Source of the DNA: Nitrospirota bacterium
Lineage (GTDB): Bacteria; Nitrospirota_A; Leptospirillia; Leptospirillales; Leptospirillaceae
Direction of reading: 5' to 3'
Assembly (NCBI GenBank): GCA_021844275.1
Contig: JAKBTR010000088.1
Span: 1 to 12,840 of the forward strand
DNA: 12,840 nt
The notes beneath the pieces are model-generated. The model was not told the origin of the DNA and made no database searches. It worked only from the letters and a program-made list of their open reading frames with translations. This document shows positions 5,424 to 12,088 of the stretch, piece after piece; within the stretch, counting starts at the first letter, position 1; each line of letters begins with the position of its first letter. The position numbers were made by a program, and so were the translations under genes.

Positions 5424-7619
5424 TCAGGACAACCGATAGAGGGATAAACTTCCCATGGCTCCGGACTGTCTCCGGGCATGCTCTCGATGGGGGAGAGGGG
5501 GGATCCGGAGAATCAGACCGACCGGAAGATGGTTCGGATCATGGATCACGGAGCGGTTGGCTTTCAAAATGGTCTGCCAGAATTGGGGAGACCCGTAGAT
5601 TCGGCTTTTTGCAGAAATGATCTGGAGGGTGTCTCCATCCTGCACCCGATAGAGACTGGCGCGCTTTCCGTGACGGGGATGCATGTGCGCCCACTCGATC
5701 CGCGCCAGGCGCAGATCCTTTTTGAAAGCCCGGTCCTGATTTCCAAAGAGCCGCAGATACAAACGAACCCGTCGGGATTTCATCGGATGGATCAGGGCCG
5801 ATTCCCGGAGGTGGATGCGGGCGCGTTCCCGCAGTCTTGTGGCCGCATCGGGACCGGACAGCCCCGATGACTGGAGCATCTGGATCAGTTTGGGGTCTGC
5901 ATGGCCTTTTGCAAGACGGGTGGAAAGGCTCCATTCGATCTGTCCCATATGGGACAGGACGGTTGCATCCTTCGGCATCTCGACCAGAGCCATCGACTCT
6001 TCCCGGAAGGCGCGCTTCATGTCACCCATCTTGAAGTAGCACCAGCCCAGACTGTCTCTGTAGGAGGGATTCTGGGGATCGAACGTCAGGGCCCGGAGGA
6101 TCAGGTATCGGGCATTCACGAGATTTCCATTCTCCACAACATCTGTATATCCCAGGTAATTGAGGGCATCCGGAAAACGGGGATCCAGACGGATGGCCTC
6201 CTTGAGATCGGCCCGGACACGGGAAAGATATTTCCGGTGATTCCACTGATCAAGAAGCACCGCACGATTAAATACGAGCAGGGAGTTCCCCGGTTTCAGA
6301 ACCATTGCCTGATGGAGAGCCGCCATGGCGGGTCGATATTTTTTCCAGTCTTCCAGGGTCAGGGCGAGAGAAAAATCGATTTGCCATTTTCCTGGAGCAA
6401 GTCGATGGGCTTTTCGAAGGTAAAAAACCGCCTTTTGGGGATTCCCAAGCTTCCGGTAAAGATCCCCCATGGAAAAATAGCCCTGATAACTGCCCGGAAA
6501 CTTTCGGATCATGAGCTGGTAGGTGGAAATTGCGCGGTTAAAATGCAGGGAACGCTCATAGACACTTCCCAAAAATGCGAGAAGCCTGAGGTTTCCCGGA
6601 TTTTTCCGGATGATCGCCTGAATTTCGTCAATCGCCGGCCCAAAACGATTCTGTTCAACCAGAAGAGAAGACAGAATCAACCGAAACCTGTCATTTCCGG
6701 GGTGCTCCTCAATAATCTCCCCCAGAAAGGAAATCGCGTCATTGATCTTGTTTTCCGCCAGATAAACTTTTAAGAGTTTCGCCTCCACCTCCGGATTTCC
6801 CGGCTGGATATGGTTCAGGATGTGCCGGTATCGGGCTTCGGCATCTTTCCATTTTCCATCCTGTGCGTCCAGATCCGCCAGAGACTCCCAACCCGGCTCA
6901 AAAGCCGGGTTGCGCTGAATGGACAGGGAGAAATATGTGCGGGCATTGTCATACTGATGCAGGCGTGTATATTCAAATCCCAGGTAAAAGGGAAGATAGG
7001 TTGAAGTCGGATCCCGCTTGATCCCGTCGGCAAGCTTTTTTAACCCTTCCTGGATCTGCCCGGTGCGGGAATACAGGTCGAAGAGAGCGACATAGGCATC
7101 CTCCTTCAGCGGGTCGATGGCAATCACCCGATCGAGGTAAATGGGAATAATTTCCTTCAGGAGGCGGACACGTTCGGATTTGTCCGTTGCAGACAGAGCA
7201 AGTTGTCGCTTGACTCTTGCCAGTTCCATCCAGGGCTTCAGGCGACCCGGATGTGCCTGTGTAAGTTCGTTCAGAGTCCGCAATGCCGAGCCGTACTGGC
7301 CAATCTGCTCTTCCAGACGCGCTTTCATGAGCGTCAGATCAATCGACTCCGGTCGATACTTCAGAGCCTTTTCCACCTCATCCAGTGCAAGATAGGGGTT
7401 ATCCATACTTTCCGCAACATCTGCCTGAACCTGATGGTAGTAGGATTGCCAGGGACGGGGCGCATCAACAGGAACAGGCTTGGTGGAGGAGATGCGGGTT
7501 TCCTGTTCACCGGGAACGGAGGAAAGGGTATGGGACTGAAGGCATCCTCCCAGCCCGAGAAGGATCAGAAGCAACGGCCATCGATTGACACGGTGAATAC
7601 GTTCGGGCTCCGGAATCAA
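5424..7619 (-). CDS. TPR-repeat lipoprotein with C-terminal LysM domain
   Basis: This is a large 731-residue scaffold. Residues 13-26 form a lipoprotein signal (PLLLILLGLGGC), so Cys26 should be acylated, with Leu at +2 suggesting outer-membrane anchoring. From about 50 to 560 there is an almost continuous array of tetratricopeptide repeats, recognisable by the repeated A-x-x-x-Y/F, Y-x-x-x-A and P spacing, for example PYLALDEVEKALKYRPES and RAISTYQLMIRKFPGS. A basic helical linker follows, then a LysM-type module at about 657-708 (YRVQDGDTL ... LPVGLILRIPP), which binds peptidoglycan or glycan GlcNAc. The longer GTG frame at 7625 overlaps its own SD. TTG at 7619 has AAGGAG 5 nt before it and overlaps the preceding stop as TTGA, so I use it. 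The likely role is assembly of an envelope or polysaccharide/secretion complex; the partners are unknown. Confidence 0.9.
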   Translation of the reverse strand: MIPEPERIHRVNRWPLLLILLGLGGCLQSHTLSSVPGEQETRISSTKPVPVDAPRPWQSYYHQVQADVAESMDNPYLALDEVEKALKYRPESIDLTLMKARLEEQIGQYGSALRTLNELTQAHPGRLKPWMELARVKRQLALSATDKSERVRLLKEIIPIYLDRVIAIDPLKEDAYVALFDLYSRTGQIQEGLKKLADGIKRDPTSTYLPFYLGFEYTRLHQYDNARTYFSLSIQRNPAFEPGWESLADLDAQDGKWKDAEARYRHILNHIQPGNPEVEAKLLKVYLAENKINDAISFLGEIIEEHPGNDRFRLILSSLLVEQNRFGPAIDEIQAIIRKNPGNLRLLAFLGSVYERSLHFNRAISTYQLMIRKFPGSYQGYFSMGDLYRKLGNPQKAVFYLRKAHRLAPGKWQIDFSLALTLEDWKKYRPAMAALHQAMVLKPGNSLLVFNRAVLLDQWNHRKYLSRVRADLKEAIRLDPRFPDALNYLGYTDVVENGNLVNARYLILRALTFDPQNPSYRDSLGWCYFKMGDMKRAFREESMALVEMPKDATVLSHMGQIEWSLSTRLAKGHADPKLIQMLQSSGLSGPDAATRLRERARIHLRESALIHPMKSRRVRLYLRLFGNQDRAFKKDLRLARIEWAHMHPRHGKRASLYRVQDGDTLQIISAKSRIYGSPQFWQTILKANRSVIHDPNHLPVGLILRIPPLPHREHARRQSGAMGSLSLYRLS

Positions 7620-8311
7620 CGGCACTCCTTTTCAGATAAGAGGGAATCCGGCATGGAAGAACAGCGGGTCGGGTTCCTCCGGAGACGGACCTGGGGAAAT
7701 TCTCCGGTCGCGATTTCCGGCTCCATCAACCGGCGTTCCCTGGATGTCGACAGGGACTGACACCGGACATGAGCAGACGAATAGGCCAATACGGCAACTT
7801 TCCAGCCATGTTTTATTCCTCCGGAAAGTCTTTCCGGCCAATATACATCCATCGACGCTTTCCGGTAAAAAGACCCGAAATCGGTGCGGGCGTAGAGAAT
7901 ACCGTGGCGGAGCTCGATGAAAGGCACTTCTTTTCGAATGGGAAAGGCCTTTCCCATTCTCATGCGCAAATATTGACTCCGATCGAAGGGATGTCCGCCA
8001 AAGTCAAAGGCAATGTAATGCTTGCCATGGCCTCCTTCCGATATCCGGTATTTGAGCATTTCCTGTTCATCGGCAGAAGGCCAGAGGAACCCTTTATGTC
8101 CTCCGCAATCGAAGTATCCGGAAAGCGGAGACAAGATCGCCCGATGGCCTTCGGTCAGGGAAATATGAAATCCGCCCAGCGTTTTACCCGGGAAAAAGGC
8201 AACCGATCGGACGGGACCGGAGGAACACAGAACCGGCAAAGTGACAGCAGGCAACAGGTAAAGGATCAGAAAGGAATTGGGCTCGCTGGCCGATCCCGAA
8301 ACGGAACGCAT
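7616..8311 (-). CDS. Exported or membrane-anchored protein of unknown function (231 aa)
   Basis: I do not recognise a family. A hydrophobic segment at 13-30 after a short polar start looks like a signal peptide or N-terminal anchor. Cys29 lies near its end, but LPVLC is a poor lipobox. The body (31-190) is rich in aromatic residues and His, with glycine-containing pairs such as CGGH (69-72), EGGHGKH (92-98) and FGGH (104-107), and a Trp-Pro-Glu segment at 158-160. The C-terminal ~45 residues are Arg/Ser-rich and look disordered. The conspicuous His and Cys69 could bind metal, but no known motif fits. ATG 8311 has GGGGAGG just upstream; a longer frame to a TTG at 8338 lacks an SD. The stop overlaps the TTG of the TPR-LysM gene, so both should be translated together. 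It is the first gene of the minus operon. Confidence 0.7.
   Translation of the reverse strand: MRSVSGSASEPNSFLILYLLPAVTLPVLCSSGPVRSVAFFPGKTLGGFHISLTEGHRAILSPLSGYFDCGGHKGFLWPSADEQEMLKYRISEGGHGKHYIAFDFGGHPFDRSQYLRMRMGKAFPIRKEVPFIELRHGILYARTDFGSFYRKASMDVYWPERLSGGIKHGWKVAVLAYSSAHVRCQSLSTSRERRLMEPEIATGEFPQVRLRRNPTRCSSMPDSLLSEKECR
7625..7630 (-). promoter_or_regulatory. Shine-Dalgarno deciding the TTG start of the TPR-LysM gene
   Basis: AAGGAG on the minus strand is followed by a 5-nt spacer and TTG at 7619-7617. The competing GTG at 7625-7623 begins on the last base of this SD and cannot use it. The TTG shares two bases with the upstream stop TGA (7618-7616). Confidence 0.7.
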
Positions 8312-8354
8312 CGCACCTCCCCGTCCTGTACTTTGCAATCTTCTTCATCTTTTT

Positions 8355-8383
8355 AGTGTAATAAACCTTCCGGGGGATTTCAA
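8355..8383 (-). promoter_or_regulatory. Probable sigma70-type promoter of the 8311-to-3050 operon
   Basis: On the minus strand, TTGAAA (8383-8378, five of six matches to the -35 consensus) is followed after 17 nt by TACACT (8360-8355, four of six matches including the key A and final T). Transcription would begin near 8348, leaving a 5' leader of roughly 37 nt that contains the SD of the 231-residue gene. An alternative pairing, TTGTTT with TATTAC and 18-nt spacing, overlaps it. The surrounding gap, 8312-8456, is the longest gene-free stretch in the window and otherwise shows nothing I can name. Confidence 0.5.
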
Positions 8384-8456
8384 ACAAGGACAAAGGCTCC
8401 AGAACGGGATTTTCCCAACAGACACAGTTTTGAATGACATCTCCGGTCCACCGGAT

Positions 8457-8930
8457 TCACGTCCTTCGGGAAGAGGGTGTCAGAATCCGGCCCTCATCCA
8501 GATCAAGCAGGTCGAAAGGGCTCATGTTGCTGACATCAAAACGGGCCGCGACTTCCGGGTAAGCGCTTACCCGATGGGCAACCCGATCCTCGGGCACAGG
8601 ACTGTTTTCGATCGAAAAGCGCCATTTCTCGATTTCTTCCGGAGACCGGGGAACCCCCCGACTCCGAACCCAGGCAAGAATTTGCTCATCCCCGATACCG
8701 GATGCCACAATCTCTGACATCTCCTCGGGGGAAATCTCGACAAAGGACAAAAAACGACCGTCAAGGTAGGGGGGCGGCATCAGAAGATTGCCCACATAAA
8801 CCGGCGGAAGCTGTCCGGACAGATGAAGCCGGATCTTGTCGATCAACCGCGGAAGAATCGGGAAGCCCCCCAGTGTCTCACGCGGAGAGCGAATCGCCCG
8901 TCGGATGAAATCCTTGTCTTCCACTTGCAT
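8457..8930 (-). CDS. DUF5069 family protein
   Basis: The opening RSPRETLGGFPILPRLIDKIRLHLSGQL (14-41) followed by GRFLSFVEISPEEM (58-71) and GIGDEQILAWV (78-88) is the pattern I know from DUF5069 proteins, small soluble proteins of unknown biochemical role found in many bacteria. The 157 residues fit the family length. There is no signal peptide or membrane segment. I start at ATG 8930, which has AAAGGAG 9 nt upstream and puts the conserved block at the expected distance. The frame is open further upstream to 9041, but that part would overlap the HCDH-like gene and looks unlike protein. It lies 76 nt downstream of the HCDH-like gene on the same strand with no promoter visible between them, so co-transcription is likely. 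It is the last gene of this group. No T-rich terminator follows, only a short TCCGG/CCGGA palindrome at 8442-8455. Confidence 0.85.
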   Translation of the reverse strand: MQVEDKDFIRRAIRSPRETLGGFPILPRLIDKIRLHLSGQLPPVYVGNLLMPPPYLDGRFLSFVEISPEEMSEIVASGIGDEQILAWVRSRGVPRSPEEIEKWRFSIENSPVPEDRVAHRVSAYPEVAARFDVSNMSPFDLLDLDEGRILTPSSRRT

Positions 8931-9006
8931 TAAACGTGTCTCCTTTGCCTGATTGAACCTTCCTCCTGAAGTCTTTCTCCTCCCGGAATCTCCCAAGATC
9001 CAAAGA

Positions 9007-10143
9007 TTATGTGAGGTTCCGTCCATCGTACCGGGATTCAATCCCGATCAGGTGGAGGAGCGGAGACGGCCAGATCCGTCCGGACGTCAGGCTGGACAAC
9101 GTCCAGACCCCCGACAATACAACGGACCAGCCACGGGCCGCCCCTCTCCCGAGAAGCCCCGCCTTGTCCGGAACAAGGCCGAAGACCATTTCTGAGACAC
9201 GATCCACCGTTTCCCAGGAAGCGACGTTTTCATAAACCATCTGGACCGCTTCGTTCTGAAGAGACAGGATCCACAGATCCGCAATCTCGGACACCGTCCG
9301 GATTTCCGGCGTTTCCGAAAGGGAAGGGAGTCGGGAGTATCCTCCCCTGATCTCGTCATCCTCCCCGACAAAAAAAGTGTCTCCGTAAAAACGATGGAAA
9401 AAAGCCAGTATCTGGCGTACTCCAGAGCGGCCAATCTTCTCCATGGTCTCGCCCGGCAGGGTTTCCCATCCCCTTCTCCGAAGCTCGGCATCCAGGTCAC
9501 TCAAATGTTTTCTATCTGCACGCGTGAGGACCCTCGCCTCCGAAAAACATCGGGCAAGGAGCCGGTTGGCGACCCCACCGGGTCCTTCATGGGCGATCAT
9601 TGGCGGAAGTTCCAGCATGAGCGAGAAATCGGAAGCCATCTGAATGGTGACAGGATCCGTTTTCCGGCCGGCGACGATTTCAAGACCGACAAGCGTTCTG
9701 GGAGGCAGCCCGATGGGACGGAGCCGAAAAAGGCGCCCGGGGTGCAAAACCTCTCCGGCCAATTGGGTGACCGTCAACGTATCCAGGGAAATTCCGATAG
9801 GGGATTCGGGCGAGATATATTTTTCAATGCGCCCGATCACCTCCCGCTTCTCTTCCGGATCGTCCGGATTCATGTCCACAACCATGTTGCATCCGGAAAG
9901 GTCCGAATACTGGGTCGTCCCCGACAAGAGGGACAGGATCGAATCCCGGGCAAGAGCCGTCATCTGCCCTGCGTGAACGGCTTTCGAAAGTCCGTTTCTG
10001 ACACTTTCAAGATGGACTTCCAGGGAGGAAAATTCCTTTTCGAGCCAGACGACGGGATACCCGCGCGCAAGGACCCAATGGACCAGTGGCGCACTGTAGC
10101 GGTTCGCCCCGATAACACCCAGTTTTTGGACAGGCGCTCTCAT
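9007..10143 (-). CDS. 3-hydroxyacyl-CoA dehydrogenase-fold protein, probably catalytically dead
   Basis: The fold follows FadB/FadJ-type 3-hydroxyacyl-CoA dehydrogenases. There is a Rossmann opening at 8-30, the strand VVVDMNPDD (88-95), ISLDTLTVTQLA (118-129) in place of the usual ASNTSSL segment, RLFRLRPIG (137-145) in place of the LHFFNP segment, GPGGVANRLL (187-196) for GFVxNR, and a C-terminal helical domain from about 283 (IADLWILSLQNEAVQMV). However, the NAD loop GxGxxG is replaced by GANRYSA, and the catalytic His of HFFNP is replaced by Arg142, so normal oxidation of 3-hydroxyacyl-CoA seems unlikely. I start at ATG 10143, 7 nt after the stop of the sensor gene and just before the Rossmann strand. 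It has no clear SD, so translation probably depends on coupling. The frame also runs open upstream into the neighbour. No crotonase or thiolase gene is nearby. Confidence 0.75.
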   Translation of the reverse strand: MRAPVQKLGVIGANRYSAPLVHWVLARGYPVVWLEKEFSSLEVHLESVRNGLSKAVHAGQMTALARDSILSLLSGTTQYSDLSGCNMVVDMNPDDPEEKREVIGRIEKYISPESPIGISLDTLTVTQLAGEVLHPGRLFRLRPIGLPPRTLVGLEIVAGRKTDPVTIQMASDFSLMLELPPMIAHEGPGGVANRLLARCFSEARVLTRADRKHLSDLDAELRRRGWETLPGETMEKIGRSGVRQILAFFHRFYGDTFFVGEDDEIRGGYSRLPSLSETPEIRTVSEIADLWILSLQNEAVQMVYENVASWETVDRVSEMVFGLVPDKAGLLGRGAARGWSVVLSGVWTLSSLTSGRIWPSPLLHLIGIESRYDGRNLT

Positions 10144-10150
10144 GAGGATG

Positions 10151-11191
10151 TCATGTCGAAGAGCGAAGGCTCCGGAAAAGGAAGAAACAATCGACGGAAA
10201 AAAGAACCGGAGCAACGACAAAGGCGACCAGATCCATGATAAATCTCATCCTTCGGGCTTTGGCCATGACAACGTCCTCCGGGGCCTGCAAGACGACAAA
10301 CCAGGAATGCGTCGAGAGCCCCTGCAGGTCGCTCATGAGGGCCGAACCGAACATATACCGGTCTCCTTTCACAGAGTCCTTGAATCCTCCCGACTCCCCC
10401 TGATGAAACCGGTCGAGGACAGGGCCAAGTCCGATCTGATCCATTTTTTCTCCGACAAGAATGGAATTGGAACTCGCAAGAATATGCCCCCCGGAGGAGG
10501 CAACATAGGAGAGGCCCGGAGCGCCCTGTTTTTTCGGTGTATAGAGGTACGGGTCGAGGACGCCCGACAGATTTTCCGCACCGACGAGATATCCGGAGGG
10601 CCGGTCGACAGAGGTCTGTCCGGGCTTCAGGACCGGAACCGCAATCAGGAGGATGGAGATCCGATTCGCCTGATTATAGATGGGAGCAGAAAAAAGAGCG
10701 GGTCCCCCCACCTTTTTCAGTCGCGCCAGAAGATCAAGGGACTCTCTTTCATAGGGCTTGAGATTGCGATAGTCATATTTCCCGAGGGGCTTTCCGTCGA
10801 CAGAATAGACCGCCCATCCCGCAAAATGTCCGAGCTCGCCAGAGCTGGAAAACTTCCCGATCGTTTTGCGAATTGCGTCCGGTGAGCCCAGGATGGAGGG
10901 ATCTGACAGAGACTTGCCCAGAAGCATGACATCGCGGATATCCTGCACCATGACTCGACTGATGCCGGAAGCCATATCGCGGGCGGACTTCGGAAGAGGA
11001 TTCCGCGTCACATAATAGGTCGCCATGACTTCCCGATAATAAAGGACAACCATAATGGAACTCGGAATGATCATCATCAGGAAGATCACGAGGCCGACAT
11101 TCCATCGCCAGGCCCGGGAGCGCCTTCCAGAAGAGCTCGTCTCCTCCGGACGGATATGGGCCGCCCGGATATCTTCAACCGGTTCGGTCAT
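10151..11191 (-). CDS. Membrane-anchored periplasmic Cache-like sensor without output domain
   Basis: The layout is a 29-residue cytoplasmic Arg-rich N-terminus, membrane helix at about 30-52, a periplasmic domain of ~260 residues, and a second membrane helix at about 316-339 followed by only seven residues. The periplasmic part resembles a double-Cache ligand-binding domain: a long helix with the ARDMASGISRVMVQDI pattern, strands such as GWAVYSVDGKPLG and GLSYVASSGGHILAS, and a closing THSWFVVLQAPEDVV typical of the distal Cache subdomain. Such domains usually precede a HAMP, kinase, cyclase or chemotaxis module; none is fused here. The ATG has AAAGGA 8 nt upstream. It follows the reductase gene after 73 nt and precedes the HCDH-like gene by 7 nt. 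A partner protein probably carries the signal, or the protein acts on its own as an envelope protein; neither is shown. Confidence 0.75.
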   Translation of the reverse strand: MTEPVEDIRAAHIRPEETSSSGRRSRAWRWNVGLVIFLMMIIPSSIMVVLYYREVMATYYVTRNPLPKSARDMASGISRVMVQDIRDVMLLGKSLSDPSILGSPDAIRKTIGKFSSSGELGHFAGWAVYSVDGKPLGKYDYRNLKPYERESLDLLARLKKVGGPALFSAPIYNQANRISILLIAVPVLKPGQTSVDRPSGYLVGAENLSGVLDPYLYTPKKQGAPGLSYVASSGGHILASSNSILVGEKMDQIGLGPVLDRFHQGESGGFKDSVKGDRYMFGSALMSDLQGLSTHSWFVVLQAPEDVVMAKARRMRFIMDLVAFVVAPVLFSVDCFFLFRSLRSST

Positions 11192-11264
11192 GACGTTCGT
11201 CCTTTCCTTAAAAAATTCCTTGAAAAATCCACCTTCGTTTTGTCAGCAGGATAAACTCGCTTTT

Positions 11265-12038
11265 TCACCACTGTTCCTTGTGTACTCGCTCTTCCGGGTA
11301 ACCCGCGTCCCGAAAAAAGGCTTCCGACTGGCCCACCATCTCCGGAGGACCACAGATATAGACTTCCGAACCATCCGCCTTGGGAATGAGCTCGGGAAGA
11401 AGACGGGTAATACGTCCCTGAAGCCCTTTCCGGACATTGGGCAACCCTCCCGCCGGCTCAATCACTGTTCCCTCTCCCCGGGAAAGGGCTGTCACAAGTT
11501 CAAAATCGGGTCTTCCCAGGGCATAATCCGTCAACTCCTTTTCAAAAATGAAGTCTGAAGCGTTGCGGTAGCCATAATAAAGACTGACCGGTACCTTCCT
11601 CCCTTCCATCAGAATTGTCCGTATCATTCCCCGAAGCGGAGCAATGCCTGACCCCGATGCTACAAAGAGATATCGTTGAGGAGGGGTTTCGTCCGCACTT
11701 CGCAAAACGAAGGAGCCATAGGGACCGTCAATGTGTATCGTGTCTCCCGGCCGGCATTCATGGATCCGGTTGGAAAAAAAACCCCCTTCCCCGACTCTCG
11801 TGATCGTGAGTTCAAGGAATCCTTTTTCCAGATCTTTTGGAGACGAAGCCACGGAGTAGGCTCGTCTTACAGGCCGTCCTTTTGTGTTCAGAAACCCCGG
11901 AATGGAAGCCATCACAAACTGCCCGGCCTGAAATGAAAATGGGGATTTTTCCGGAAGAGCAAGACGAAACGTACAAACTCTCGGTGTTTCCTGAATGATA
12001 TCCATCAAAGTGGTGGGCAGGACTTCACGCGCGGCCAT
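11265..12038 (-). CDS. Ferredoxin/flavodoxin-NADP+ reductase (FNR family)
   Basis: This FAD enzyme shuttles electrons between NADP(H) and ferredoxin or flavodoxin in the cytosol. The 257 residues match bacterial Fpr-type FNRs. The FAD-binding signature RAYSVASSP lies at 59-67, DGPYGSF at 104-110 closes the flavin domain, and VASGSGIAPLRGMI at 126-139 is the nucleotide phosphate loop. YICGPPEMV at 227-235 is the conserved C-terminal strand with the Cys near the flavin, and the chain ends in a Trp, as bacterial FNRs often end in an aromatic that stacks on the flavin. ATG 12038 is preferred because the N-terminal block (PTTLMDIIQETPRVCTFRL) fits the family. There is no good SD, and a strong promoter directly abuts the ATG, so the transcript is probably leaderless. 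Other FAD/NAD(P) oxidoreductase subfamilies with the same fold cannot be excluded. Confidence 0.9.
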   Translation of the reverse strand: MAAREVLPTTLMDIIQETPRVCTFRLALPEKSPFSFQAGQFVMASIPGFLNTKGRPVRRAYSVASSPKDLEKGFLELTITRVGEGGFFSNRIHECRPGDTIHIDGPYGSFVLRSADETPPQRYLFVASGSGIAPLRGMIRTILMEGRKVPVSLYYGYRNASDFIFEKELTDYALGRPDFELVTALSRGEGTVIEPAGGLPNVRKGLQGRITRLLPELIPKADGSEVYICGPPEMVGQSEAFFRDAGYPEERVHKEQW

Positions 12039-12043
12039 GCTTC

Positions 12044-12072
12044 ATTATCACCCTGCCTTTTCAGTGTGTCAA
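12044..12072 (-). promoter_or_regulatory. Near-consensus sigma70 promoter of the reductase gene
   Basis: On the minus strand a perfect TTGACA (12072-12067) is separated by exactly 17 nt from GATAAT (12049-12044), five of six matches to the -10 consensus. Counting the usual ~6-7 nt from the -10 box puts the start of transcription at about 12036-12040, on or next to the ATG of the reductase gene (12038-12036). It lies in the 50-nt gap after the permease gene. Confidence 0.75.
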
Positions 12073-12088
12073 ACCTTTCGTTCCGCCA

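Noticed and set aside
4686..5447. Plus-strand frame of 253 codons opposite the aminotransferase gene
   Set aside because: The minus strand carries a textbook DegT aminotransferase with its PLP lysine; the plus-strand translation shows no motif.
5901..6773. Plus-strand frame of 290 codons inside the TPR gene
   Set aside because: It is antisense to clear TPR repeats, so I regard it as a shadow of the repeated codon pattern.
7769..8356. Plus-strand frame of 195 codons opposite the 231-aa gene
   Set aside because: Its translation is Arg/Ser/Gly-rich and structureless. The minus-strand gene has an SD, a promoter, a hydrophobic N-terminus and a TTGA overlap with the next gene.
8442..8455. TCCGG/CCGGA palindrome after the DUF5069 gene as a terminator
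   Set aside because: The stem is only 5 bp, with no T-run after it, and contains the hexamer words that are common everywhere here.
8931..9041. Longer start for the DUF5069 protein (to 9041)
   Set aside because: It would overlap the HCDH-like gene, and the added residues precede the family's conserved opening and a good AAAGGAG; ATG 8930 fits better.
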